NCBI GenBank assembly: GCA_934541015.1
Contig: CAKTDC010000001.1
Coordinates: forward strand, 1-64,000
DNA length: 64,000 bases
Direction of reading: 5' to 3'
Origin: an uncultured Luteimonas sp.
GTDB taxonomy: Bacteria; Pseudomonadota; Gammaproteobacteria; Xanthomonadales; Xanthomonadaceae
Below, piece after piece: positions 1-7,566 of this stretch. The stretch's first letter is position 1; the number at the start of each line of letters is the position of its first letter. The translations under genes were made by a program, and so were the position numbers. Below the pieces are notes generated by a model. It was not told the origin of the DNA. It ran no database searches and was given only the letters and a program-made list of their open reading frames with translations.

Positions 1-163
1 AACCGCTGAAAGCATCTAAGCGGGAAGCGCGCCTCAAGATGAGATCTCCCGGGACACAAGTCCCCTGAAGGAACCATCAAGACCAGGTGGTTGATAGGCT
101 GGGTGTGTAAGTGCAGCAATGTATTGAGCTAACCAGTACTAATGATCCGTGTGGCTTGACCAT
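1..163 (+). rRNA. rrl: 23S ribosomal RNA, 3' end (partial)
   Basis: The window opens inside the last part of a large-subunit rRNA. The conserved 3' block is readable: GAAAGCATCTAAGCGGGAAG near the start, GATGAGATCTCCC, GAAGGAACCATCAAGACCAG, GGTTGATAGGCTGGGTGTG, and GCTAACCAGTACTAATGA close to the end. These match the closing helices of bacterial 23S rRNA. The 3' end is placed by analogy just after GTGGCTTGACCAT and could be off by a few bases. A 5S gene follows, so this is the tail of an rRNA operon. The 5' part lies outside the window. Confidence 0.97.
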
Positions 164-327
164 ATAACCTCAAGTGGCCTTGGACTCTGCGACGCGTCAG
201 ACAGTCCTCCACAAACCTCGCTACTTCCCCCCTTTGAGAGCGTGAGCGCGAACTCTGTGCGCATTCGTGCGCGGAAATCCGGACAAGCGTGCGGATTCCG
301 ACAGAGCCCCGCGACCCTCCACCCTCT

Positions 328-442
328 CCCTGGTGACAATGGCTGTGTGGAACCACCCGATCCCATTCCGAACTCGGAAGTGAAACGCACACGCGCCAAT
401 GGTAGTGTGCACTCAGCATGCGAGAGTAGGTCATCGCCAGGG
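328..442 (+). rRNA. rrf: 5S ribosomal RNA
   Basis: The segment begins CCTGGTGACAATGGC and ends GTCATCGCCAGG, which pair as the closing helix of 5S rRNA. Internal signatures ACCACCCGATCCCATTCCGA, ACTCGGAAGTGAAACG and TGCGAGAGTAGG are typical of gammaproteobacterial 5S. The length of about 115 nt fits. The 164-bp spacer from 23S contains no tRNA that I can recognise. Ends are set by the closing helix and may shift by one or two bases. Confidence 0.96.
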
Positions 443-451
443 TCTTTACCC

Positions 452-484
452 AAAACCCCCGCCGGACAACCGGCGGGGGTTTTT
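452..484 (+). terminator. rRNA operon terminator
   Basis: A GC-rich hairpin (CCCCCGCCGG, loop ACAA, CCGGCGGGGG) is followed by TTTTTCTTT and preceded by AAAA. It is therefore a rho-independent terminator that can work in both directions. It lies between the 5S gene and the end of the convergent rpiA gene. Confidence 0.93.
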
Positions 485-519
485 CTTTGCCTGCGCCAGC
501 CACGCGGCGGGTGCAGTGT

Positions 520-1167
520 TTACAAGATCAGCGGTGGCTCTCCGCCGACGATGACGACATCGGCAGGGCGGCGGGCGAACAGGCCGACGCTGACCACGCC
601 GGGGATCTGGTTGAGCTCGGTCTCCATCGCCACCGGGTCGGTGATCCGCAGGCCGTGGATGTCGAGGATCCAGTTGCCGTTGTCGGTGACCACGCCCTCG
701 CGCCAGGCGGGTTGGCCGCCGGTCCGGGACAGGATCTGGCGCGCGACCAGGCTGCGCGCCATGGGGATGACTTCGACCGGCAGCGGGAAACGGCCCAGCA
801 CATCGACCCGCTTTGCCGGATCGATAATGCAGACGAATCTCGTGCTGGCCTCGGCAATGATCTTCTCGCGGGTCAGGGCCGCGCCGCCGCCCTTGATCAG
901 TCGCCTGGAGGGATCGCACTCGTCGGCACCGTCGACGTACAGGTGCAGCGGTCCGGTGGCGTTGAGATCAAGCACCTCGATGCCGTGCTGCTTCAGGCGG
1001 GCGGTGCTCTGCTCGGAGCTGGAAACGGCGCCGGCGATGCGGTCGCGGATGCGGCCGAGGGCATCGATGAAGTAGGCCACGGTCGAGCCGGTGCCGACCC
1101 CGACGACCATGCCGTCCTCGACGAAATCGATGGCCTTCTCGCCGGCCTGGCGTTTTGATTCGGACAT
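520..1167 (-). CDS. rpiA: ribose-5-phosphate isomerase A
   Basis: The 215-residue cytoplasmic enzyme interconverts ribose-5-phosphate and ribulose-5-phosphate in the non-oxidative pentose phosphate pathway. The family motifs are visible: [15 protein letters not shown] near residue 26 (phosphate-binding loop), VDGADECD near residue 78 (catalytic aspartates), and [12 protein letters not shown] just after it (catalytic lysine and glutamate). Length matches RpiA. The ATG at 1167 is the natural start. It is the last gene of a minus-strand group (EVE gene, rpiA), with an inverted-repeat element in the gap. The window also holds transketolase, another enzyme of the same pathway. Confidence 0.97.
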   Translation of the reverse strand: MSESKRQAGEKAIDFVEDGMVVGVGTGSTVAYFIDALGRIRDRIAGAVSSSEQSTARLKQHGIEVLDLNATGPLHLYVDGADECDPSRRLIKGGGAALTREKIIAEASTRFVCIIDPAKRVDVLGRFPLPVEVIPMARSLVARQILSRTGGQPAWREGVVTDNGNWILDIHGLRITDPVAMETELNQIPGVVSVGLFARRPADVVIVGGEPPLIL

Positions 1168-1183
1168 TGCGAAGGAACCTGGA

Positions 1184-1257
1184 TGGTGATTCGTGATTGG
1201 TGATTGGCAAAGGCGAAAAGCAGGTGCTCTTTGGAATCACCAATCACCAATCACAGA
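1184..1257. repeat. 7-bp-unit inverted-repeat element, copy 1 (GTGATTG type)
   Basis: The left arm (1184-1208) reads TGGTGATTCGTGATTGGTG and continues in 7-bp steps. The right arm (1233-1257) is its reverse complement with about 20 of 22 core positions matching. About 24 bp separate the arms. The element fills almost the whole gap between rpiA and the EVE-domain gene. Architecture resembles the elements at 15361 and 34177, with a variant 7-bp unit. Confidence 0.75.
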
Positions 1258-1261
1258 CAGA

Positions 1262-1735
1262 TCATCGCTGCTCCAGGCCCAGCAGCAGCTTCCACTGGGC
1301 CGCCGTCACCGGCAGCACCGACAGGCGCGAGCCCTTGCGAATCAGGGCGAACTCCTCGCCCAGGGCCTCGGCGTGGCCGCGGATCTCCTCGAGGGGGATG
1401 GCGCGCGCGAGCTTGCGCACGAAACCGACATCCACCAGATCCCAGCGCGGCTGCTCGCGGGTCGCCTTCCCGTCGTGGTACTTGGACTTGCGGTCGAACT
1501 GGGTCGGGTCGGGATAGGGCGTGCTGGCCACTTCGGCAATGCCGTAGATGCCGGGGATGTCGGTGTTGGAGTGGTAGAACAGGACGCCGTCGCCGACCTG
1601 CATCTGGCGCATGAAGTTGCGCGCCTGGTAGTTGCGTACGCCGGTCCAGGGTTCGGTGCCGACGCGCTGGAGGTCGTCGATGGAGAAGTCGCCGGGTTCG
1701 GACTTCATCAGCCAGTAGCGCTTGCGTTTGCTCAT
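1262..1735 (-). CDS. EVE domain-containing protein
   Basis: The 157-residue protein has the EVE (PUA-like) fold signature from its start: RYWLMKSEPGDFSIDDL, then WTGVRNYQARNFMR and GDGVLFYHSNTDIPGIYGIAEV. EVE domains resemble the YTH family and bind modified nucleobases or RNA. The exact ligand and role are not known for most members. Length is normal for a single-domain EVE protein. Its start codon overlaps the stop of fthC by 4 bp (ATGA), so the two are translationally coupled. The genes downstream of 6S RNA therefore form a short minus-strand operon fthC, EVE, rpiA. Start at 1735 is well supported by this overlap. Confidence 0.92.
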   Translation of the reverse strand: MSKRKRYWLMKSEPGDFSIDDLQRVGTEPWTGVRNYQARNFMRQMQVGDGVLFYHSNTDIPGIYGIAEVASTPYPDPTQFDRKSKYHDGKATREQPRWDLVDVGFVRKLARAIPLEEIRGHAEALGEEFALIRKGSRLSVLPVTAAQWKLLLGLEQR

Positions 1736-2313
1736 CGGGGCGGCAGGAAAGTGGCGGATTCGGTGCAGACCGCGTCCAGGGGGATGTCCCAGGCCTGCGG
1801 CACAATCGCGTCGGCCTGCTGGGCGGCGAATGCGGCGCCCACCAGATACGGCGGAGGGGCCTGCCCGGAGCGGGACGCGAAGCTGCGATCGTACCAGCCG
1901 CCGCCCATGCCGAGCCGGTTGCAGCGCGCGTCGAACGCGACCAGAGGAAGCACCACCAGATCCAGGTCCGCAGGCTCCAGCAGCACCGCTGCGTCGACCT
2001 CGGGCTCGGGGATGCCGTAGCGGTTGGCGGCCAGCGGCATGCCCGGATGCCAGGGTGCGAAGCGCAGGCGGCCGTCGTCGTGCAGCACCGGCAGGCAGTA
2101 GGCGAGGCCGGAGGGAAGGCGCATCTGCCAGACATGCAGGGCGATCTCGCCGTCCATCGCCCAGTAGCCGGCGACCAGGCCGCGGCGGGGGGCGAAGGGC
2201 AGGCCGAGCAGGCGTGCGGCGATCGCCTCGGCGGCCGCAATGCGCTCGGCCGGAGCGATCGACCGGCGCCGGTCGCGGAATGCGCGCCGCTGTCCGTGGC
2301 GTTCAGTCAGCAT
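1732..2313 (-). CDS. fthC: 5-formyltetrahydrofolate cyclo-ligase
   Basis: The 193-residue enzyme (also called YgfA) uses ATP to convert 5-formyltetrahydrofolate into 5,10-methenyltetrahydrofolate. An N-terminal basic segment (RRAFRDRRRSI) and the C-terminal motif NRLGMGGGWYDRSF near residue 134 identify the family. Its position just downstream of 6S RNA and zapA is the conserved gammaproteobacterial arrangement zapA, ssrS, ygfA. In E. coli the gene is cotranscribed with 6S RNA, and the same strand order suggests this here. It overlaps the following EVE gene by 4 bp. Confidence 0.95.
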   Translation of the reverse strand: MLTERHGQRRAFRDRRRSIAPAERIAAAEAIAARLLGLPFAPRRGLVAGYWAMDGEIALHVWQMRLPSGLAYCLPVLHDDGRLRFAPWHPGMPLAANRYGIPEPEVDAAVLLEPADLDLVVLPLVAFDARCNRLGMGGGWYDRSFASRSGQAPPPYLVGAAFAAQQADAIVPQAWDIPLDAVCTESATFLPPR

Positions 2314-2353
2314 CGCTGCGGACGGAGCCGGCGGGCGGGCGCGTGAAAGGGGA

Positions 2354-2543
2354 ATACGTCCTCCGCCATGCCGATGCCTGCGAAACGACCTTGAACCCGG
2401 GGTTCAAGTGGGGACGCTTGGAAGCCTTCGGGCTTTCCGCTGCATGGCGGGCATGCACGCCGGGTTTCCGCTGCGCCCCCGTGGTCGTTCTTAAGGGACA
2501 AGGTGAATGTTTGCGCATGCCGTCGAACACGGCAGAGGACGCA
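2354..2543 (-). ncRNA. ssrS: 6S RNA
   Basis: Between zapA and fthC, on the same strand, lies the expected 6S RNA. The 5' segment TGCGTCCTC pairs with the 3' segment GAGGACGTA to form the closing stem. Near the 3' side the sequence CTTGAACCCCGGGTTCAAGG is very close to the E. coli 6S hairpin CTTGAACCAAGGGTTCAAGG. It is followed by a CGCAGGCATCGGCATGGCGG stretch like the E. coli 3' strand. A length of about 190 nt is normal. 6S RNA mimics an open promoter and sequesters sigma-70 RNA polymerase in stationary phase. Ends are estimated from the closing stem. Confidence 0.9.
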
Positions 2544-2548
2544 GGACC

Positions 2549-2554
2549 AGTATA
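2549..2554 (-). promoter_or_regulatory. 6S RNA promoter -10 box
   Basis: On the minus strand the hexamer TATACT lies about 6 bp upstream of the inferred 6S 5' end. This is a good match to the sigma-70 -10 consensus. No convincing -35 was found at 17 bp. Confidence 0.6.
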
Positions 2555-2655
2555 GCCCCTTGTTCCGCGGCGGGAACTCCGTCGGCGGCGGTCATGCGGG
2601 AAACGGGCCTGATGGCTTGCCTGCGTTCATGTCCGCGACCGCGGCTTCGCCGGCG

Positions 2656-2961
2656 TCAGGGGGAGGTCTCCAGCAGGCCATCGAGCCTGCGCTGGAGGTC
2701 GTCGAGCGTGCGCGAGATCTCGCGATCGCGGCGGCCGGTGTCGTCGCGCAGCTGCAGCAGCTCGTGCGCGAGATTCAGGGCGGCGAGCACGGCCACACGA
2801 TCAACCGCCGCCATGCGGTTGGCGCCGCGCACTTCGCGCATCCGGCCGTCGAGCAGCCGGGCCGCGGCGAGCAGGCTGTCGCGCTCGTCGGGCTGGACGC
2901 CGACGGTGTACTCGCGGTCAAGGACGCGGATGCTGACCGGTTCGTTAGGGGACGCGCTCAC
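2656..2961 (-). CDS. zapA: cell division protein ZapA
   Basis: The 101-residue protein binds FtsZ and bundles its protofilaments at midcell. It begins with the ZapA beta-strand region (VSIRVLDREYTVGVQPDERDS), followed by LLAAARLLDGRMREVR and the long helix with VAVLAALNLAHELLQL. These are the order and spacing seen in ZapA. The C-terminal part (about residues 70-98) is a charged coiled coil. It is preceded by a ZapB-like coiled-coil gene and followed by 6S RNA, the standard context. Confidence 0.95.
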   Translation of the reverse strand: MSASPNEPVSIRVLDREYTVGVQPDERDSLLAAARLLDGRMREVRGANRMAAVDRVAVLAALNLAHELLQLRDDTGRRDREISRTLDDLQRRLDGLLETSP

Positions 2962-3067
2962 GGGTGGCCGCCGGCTGGAGTGGGGGAGGCGCTGGACCGC
3001 GCGCCCGGAGGGCGGGCTGGAGAACGCCGGGTGCCGGACAGGCGGGCATGGACCATCCCGGTTCCGG

Positions 3068-3289
3068 TCATGTGTGCTGCTCCAGCGACTTGAGCCGCGC
3101 GATCATCGCCTCGACCCGCGAGCGGGCCTGTTCGTTCTTGGCCAGCAGCTGGGCGCGTTCGTTGCTGGCCTGCTCGTGCTGCTGGCGCAGCAGGCGGTTT
3201 TCCTCGGTGAGCCGGCCGACGCGCTCGACCAGCGTCTCGATGCGCTCGGCGACGAGGCGGAACTGGGCGGTCAGGTCCGGATTGTCCAT
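3068..3289 (-). CDS. small coiled-coil protein, TIGR02449 / ZapB-like
   Basis: The 73-residue protein is a single amphipathic helix. After MDNPDLTAQF it reads as heptads rich in Leu, Glu, Arg and Gln (IETLVERVGRLTEENRLLRQ, then AQLLAKNEQARSRVEAMIAR). This matches the TIGR02449 family found next to zapA in Xanthomonas and Pseudomonas. By position and form it is thought to be a cell-division coiled-coil protein similar to ZapB, but direct function is inferred. It lies 106 bp upstream of zapA on the same strand. Confidence 0.85.
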   Translation of the reverse strand: MDNPDLTAQFRLVAERIETLVERVGRLTEENRLLRQQHEQASNERAQLLAKNEQARSRVEAMIARLKSLEQHT

Positions 3290-3320
3290 GACGGCACGAT
3301 AGGCAGGCGGTGCGGGACGG

Positions 3321-5540
3321 TCAAGGCATGGTCAGCAGCGGCTGCTGGCCGCTGCCGGCATGCCCCGACGAGCGGTTGCGGATGAAGGCCAGGCAGGCGT
3401 GCGGATCGAGCGGCGGCGACAGCCAGAAGCCCTGGATCTCGTCGCAGCGGTGGTTCGCGAGGAACTGCATCTGCGCCTCGGTCTCAACGCCCTCTGCGAC
3501 CACGTTCAGGCCCAGGGAATGGGCCATGGTGATCACCGTGCTGGTGATCGCGGCGTCTTCCGGATCGTGGGTCAGGTCGCCGATGAAGGCCTTGTCGATC
3601 TTGATCGTGGTGATGGGCAGGCGCTTGAGATAGGCCAGCGACGAGTAGCCGGTGCCGAAATCGTCGATCGCCACCGACACTCCCAGTTCGCGGAAGGTCT
3701 GCAGCTTGGCCGAGGTCAGCTCGGCATTGGCCATCAGCACGCTTTCGGTCAGTTCCAGCTCCAGCGAATGCGGCGGCATGCCGATGTCGGTCAGCACGTT
3801 GCGCACCACTTCCGGGAAATCGCCGCGCAGCAGCTGGAGCACCGAGACGTTCACCGACACGGTCAGGTCGTCGACGCCGTGCTGGCGCCAGCGGTGCAGC
3901 GCCAGGCAGGCCTCGCGCAGGACCCATTCGCCGATCTCCAGGATCTGCCCGCTTTCCTCGGCCATCGGGATGAAGTCGGCCGGCGCGATCTCGCCGTGCT
4001 TGTCGCTGTGCCAGCGCAGCAGGGCCTCGACGCCGGTGATCCGGGCGCTGGCCAGCGACATCCGCGGCTGGAAGACCAGGCGCAGTTCGCCGCGGTCGAG
4101 CACCTTGCGCAGGGCGCTGGAGATCGTCGCCCGCTGCCGGATCGAGACGTCCATGGCGTCGTTGTAGCGCATGAAGGTGCGGCGGCCGGCGGCCTTGGCC
4201 TGGTACATCGCGGTATCCGCCTGCTTGAGCAGCTCGGTCGGAACCAGGGCGTTGTCCGGATAGAGCGAGATGCCGATGGACGGGGAGATGGCGATCTCGC
4301 GGCGGTCGTCGAGGAGCAGCGGCGCCTCGAAGGCCATGATGATCTCGCGCGCGGTCTTGTCGGCTTCTTCCGGCGCGGCCAGGTTCTCGAGCACCACGGT
4401 GAATTCGTCGCCGCCCAGCCGCGCCACGGTCTGGTGGCTGCCGACCGTCTGCTGCAGGCGCACGGCGGCGGCGCGCAGGATGCGGTCTCCGGCGGCGTGG
4501 CCGAGCGAGTCGTTGATGTCCTTGAACCGGTCCAGGTCCAGGAACAGCACGGCGATGCGGCTGTCCTCGCGGTGCGCACGCACGATCGCCCGCGACAGCC
4601 GGTCCGAGAGCAGCGAGCGGTTGGGCAGATTGGTCAGGGTGTCGAAGTTGGCCAGGTAGCGCAGCTCCTGCTCGGCGCGCTTCTGCTGGGTGATGTCGTT
4701 GAGGACCGCGACGTGGCGGACCAGCTTGCCGTTGGAGTCGTAGATGCAGCTCGACTCGATCGAGCACAGGAACTCCTCGCCGTCCTTCTTCCGCTGCCAG
4801 ATCTCGCCGCTCCAGCGGCCCTTGCGCAGGATCGATTCGCGGATGTAGGTGTAGAAGGCGGCATCGTGCTGGGGGCTGTCGAGGATGCTGGCGTTCTGGC
4901 CGACGATTTCCCCGGCGCCGTAGCCGGTGATGCGCTCGAACGCGGGATTGACCGAGATGAAGATGAAATGCGGGTCCAGCACCGACACCGCCTCGCTCAT
5001 GCTGCGCAGCACCTCGGCGGCGATCAGCCGCTCGCGGTCGGCGGCGCGGGTGTCGGTGATGTTCAGCGCGGTGCCGGCGATGCGCAGGACGTTGCCGGCG
5101 GCATCGCGCGCGACCGCGCGGCCGCGGGCCCGCACCCAGATCCAGTTCCCGTCGCCGCCGGCGATGCGCACTTCCGCCAGGAAGGTGCGGCTGCGCTGCT
5201 GCAGGTAGTCCTGGAGGCGGTCGACGGCCGACTGCCGGTCGTCCGGATGCACCAGGTCGTCGAAGGCGATCACGTCCCCGGTCATGCCGTGCGACTCGCC
5301 GGAGCCGCGGCCTTCCAGCAGCAGGCGGTGGATCCTGCCGGTACGCAGGTCGTAGTCCCAGTAGCGCTCGCCGGTCGCCCACAGCGCCAGCTGCAGCCGT
5401 TCCTCGCGCTCGCGCAGTTCGGACAGATACCGGCGCTCGGCCCGGCGCCTGCGCATCAGCAGGATTGCCAGCCAGGTACCCAGGGCGAACAGCAGGACGG
5501 TTGCCCCCAGCAGAAACCGGGCATTGGCATCGGCCAGCAA
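3321..5540 (-). CDS. PAS-GGDEF-EAL cyclic-di-GMP signalling protein
   Basis: This 739-residue protein has one N-terminal membrane helix (about residues 10-30, then RRRRAERR), two PAS regions (about 45-160 and 165-290), a GGDEF domain (about 300-460) and an EAL domain (about 480-720). The GGDEF signature is intact (ARLGGDEFTVVLE). The EAL domain keeps EALLRW, SVNVS, ELTES, IDDFGTGYSS, KIDKAFI and VAEGVET, so phosphodiesterase activity is likely. Whether the GGDEF domain makes c-di-GMP or is regulatory cannot be read. The start is a TTG three codons after an in-frame stop (TGA CCC GTC TTG). No large periplasmic sensor precedes the helix, because ygfB begins on the other strand 130 bp away. Confidence 0.93.
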   Translation of the reverse strand: MLADANARFLLGATVLLFALGTWLAILLMRRRRAERRYLSELREREERLQLALWATGERYWDYDLRTGRIHRLLLEGRGSGESHGMTGDVIAFDDLVHPDDRQSAVDRLQDYLQQRSRTFLAEVRIAGGDGNWIWVRARGRAVARDAAGNVLRIAGTALNITDTRAADRERLIAAEVLRSMSEAVSVLDPHFIFISVNPAFERITGYGAGEIVGQNASILDSPQHDAAFYTYIRESILRKGRWSGEIWQRKKDGEEFLCSIESSCIYDSNGKLVRHVAVLNDITQQKRAEQELRYLANFDTLTNLPNRSLLSDRLSRAIVRAHREDSRIAVLFLDLDRFKDINDSLGHAAGDRILRAAAVRLQQTVGSHQTVARLGGDEFTVVLENLAAPEEADKTAREIIMAFEAPLLLDDRREIAISPSIGISLYPDNALVPTELLKQADTAMYQAKAAGRRTFMRYNDAMDVSIRQRATISSALRKVLDRGELRLVFQPRMSLASARITGVEALLRWHSDKHGEIAPADFIPMAEESGQILEIGEWVLREACLALHRWRQHGVDDLTVSVNVSVLQLLRGDFPEVVRNVLTDIGMPPHSLELELTESVLMANAELTSAKLQTFRELGVSVAIDDFGTGYSSLAYLKRLPITTIKIDKAFIGDLTHDPEDAAITSTVITMAHSLGLNVVAEGVETEAQMQFLANHRCDEIQGFWLSPPLDPHACLAFIRNRSSGHAGSGQQPLLTMP

Positions 5541-5671
5541 GACGGGTCACCCCCCTCGGCAACCAGCGATCGTGCAGTGTAGGCGCGGACGCCGGGGCGC
5601 AACAAGCCGGCGTCGGGAGCCGCTGCTAGACTGTCGGTCTTCACGATCAGGGTTGGACCTTGCCTGCCGCC

Positions 5672-6205
5672 ATGCCCCTGTATGACGAAGTCGATGCCGC
5701 CTGCGCGGAGCTGCGCCTGGGTGTCGACGCCAGCGAACTGCACGGCGGGCTGAGCGGCTGGCTCGCCGGCGGCGGGGACGACGGCCCGGCCTGGCTGGGC
5801 AGCGTGCTGGCCGACGGCGACCTGCCGGTGGTGGCGGCCGGAGGCGCGCTCGACAGGCTGCGCGAGGCCACGCGCTCGCAACTGGAGGACCGCGATTTCG
5901 CCTTCGAACTCCTGCTTCCCGAGGACGATGCGCCGCTGTCCGAGCGCAGCGCCGCGCTGCTGGGCTGGTGCCGGGGTTTCATCGGCGGGTTCGGGCTGGG
6001 CTACGGCGAAGGGCGCGGGCTGTCGGAGGAGGGAAGCGAGGCGCTGGAGGATCTGGCCCGGCTCGCGGCGGCAGCGCCCGAGGCCGGCGACGAGGAGGAG
6101 GACGAGGCCGCCTTGGCCGAGATCGCCGAGTTCGTCCGGGTCGCGGCACTGCTGCTGCACGGCGACTGCGTGATGGGCCGGCGGCACCGGGAACGCTTCA
6201 ACTGA
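5672..6205 (+). CDS. ygfB: UPF0149 family protein YgfB
   Basis: The 177-residue cytoplasmic protein belongs to the UPF0149/YgfB family. The motif LGVDASELHGGLSGWLAGGG near the N-terminus and ALLGWCRGFIGGFGLG in the middle are diagnostic. The tail EIAEFVRVAALLLHGDC is also typical. YgfB proteins are helical; in Pseudomonas one member is known to modulate a regulatory pathway, but the general role is unclear. It overlaps the start of pepP (TGATG), the conserved ygfB-pepP order. A TTG at 5660 is an alternative start giving four more residues; the ATG at 5672 matches homologues better. Confidence 0.92.
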   Translation: MPLYDEVDAACAELRLGVDASELHGGLSGWLAGGGDDGPAWLGSVLADGDLPVVAAGGALDRLREATRSQLEDRDFAFELLLPEDDAPLSERSAALLGWCRGFIGGFGLGYGEGRGLSEEGSEALEDLARLAAAAPEAGDEEEDEAALAEIAEFVRVAALLLHGDCVMGRRHRERFN

Positions 6206-7536
6206 TGGCTGCCGGTTCCGGTATCTCCGGGCGCAGCTATGCGGCGCGGCGCCGGCAGCTGATGCGGCTGGCCGGCGAGGATGCGATCGTGATCGTGCCG
6301 GCGGCGCCCGAGCGCATCCGCAGCCGCGACACCCATTATCCCTACCGGCAGGATTCGGACCTGTGGTACCTGACCGGCTTTCCGGAGCCGGAGGCGGTGC
6401 TGGCGCTGATTCCCGGCCGCAGTCATGGCGAGTCGCTGCTGTTCTGCCGCGAACGCGATCCGGAGCGGGAAGCCTGGGACGGGCCGCGCGCCGGGCAGGA
6501 GGGGGCGGTCGAGGACTTCGGCCTGGATGACGCGTATCCGATCGACGATCTCGACGAAATCCTCCCGGGGCTGCTCGAGGGCCGCACCCGGGTCTACTAC
6601 CACTTCGGGCGCGACACCGAATTCGACCTGAAGCTGATCGGCTGGCTCAACCGCGTGCGCGCGCAGGTGCGGCAGGGCGCGCAGCCGCCGCACGAATTCC
6701 TCGAGCTCGGGCACCTGCTCGACGAGATGCGCCTGTTCAAGTCGCGCGAGGAGCTCAAGCTCATGCGCCGCGCCGCCGATATCAGCGTGCGTGCGCACGA
6801 GGCGGCGATGCGCGCGGCCAGGCCGGGGATCCGTGAATACGAACTGCAGGCGGAGATCGAGCGCGTGTTCCGCGCGGCCGACGCCGAGCCCGCCTACGGC
6901 AGCATCGTCGGCGCCGGCGCCAACGCCTGCGTGCTGCATTACCGCGCCAACCGCGCCACCGCCCGTGCCGGCGAGCTGGTGCTGGTCGACGCCGGCGCCG
7001 AATACCGCGGCTACGCCGCCGACATCACCCGGACCTTCCCGGTCGGTGGTCGCTTCACCGCGGCGCAGCGCGCGCTGCACGATCTGGTCTGCGCCGCGCA
7101 GGCCGCGGCGATCGCGAAGGCCCGGCCGGGCAATGCCTATGAATCCATGCACGAGGCCGCGGTCGAAACCCTGACCGACGGGCTGCTGTCGCTGGGACTG
7201 CTCAAGGGCTCCCTGCGCAGGAACATCGAGACCGCCGCCTACAAGCGCTTCTACCGGCACAAGACCGGGCACTGGCTGGGGCTGGACGTGCACGATGCCG
7301 GCGAGTACCGGATCGACGGCGAGTCGCGGCTGCTGGAGCCGGGCATGGCGTTCACCGTCGAACCCGGACTCTACGTCCCCGCGGATGCGCAGGACGTGGC
7401 CGCCCGCTGGCGCGGCATCGGCATCCGCATCGAGGACGATGTGGTGATCACCAGCGATGGCTGCGAACTCCTGACCGGTGCACTGGCCCGCGACGCGGAC
7501 GAGGTCGAGGCGCTGATGGCCGGCGCCGCCGGCTGA
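6205..7536 (+). CDS. pepP: Xaa-Pro aminopeptidase (aminopeptidase P)
   Basis: This 443-residue M24B metallopeptidase removes N-terminal residues that precede proline. The N-terminal creatinase-like half (about 1-170) contains RIRSRDTHYPYRQDSDLWYL. The catalytic half shows the metal ligands: VDAGAEYRGYAADITRTF (two Asp), HKTGHWLGLDVHD (His), FTVEPGLYV (Glu) and IRIEDDVV (Glu). The ATG at 6205 overlaps the ygfB stop. Downstream it converges with pepQ, with only 30 bp between the two stops. In some gammaproteobacteria the operon continues into ubiquinone genes; here it ends. Confidence 0.96.
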   Translation: MAAGSGISGRSYAARRRQLMRLAGEDAIVIVPAAPERIRSRDTHYPYRQDSDLWYLTGFPEPEAVLALIPGRSHGESLLFCRERDPEREAWDGPRAGQEGAVEDFGLDDAYPIDDLDEILPGLLEGRTRVYYHFGRDTEFDLKLIGWLNRVRAQVRQGAQPPHEFLELGHLLDEMRLFKSREELKLMRRAADISVRAHEAAMRAARPGIREYELQAEIERVFRAADAEPAYGSIVGAGANACVLHYRANRATARAGELVLVDAGAEYRGYAADITRTFPVGGRFTAAQRALHDLVCAAQAAAIAKARPGNAYESMHEAAVETLTDGLLSLGLLKGSLRRNIETAAYKRFYRHKTGHWLGLDVHDAGEYRIDGESRLLEPGMAFTVEPGLYVPADAQDVAARWRGIGIRIEDDVVITSDGCELLTGALARDADEVEALMAGAAG

Positions 7537-7566
7537 GCCACCGGCTGCGCGGCGCCAGGCGCGGCT

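Noticed and set aside
164..327. tRNA in the 23S-5S spacer
   Set aside because: No cloverleaf or GTTCGA-type T-loop could be found.
3360..5582. A plus-strand open frame of 740 codons
   Set aside because: It mirrors the GGDEF-EAL gene, which has intact catalytic motifs on the other strand.
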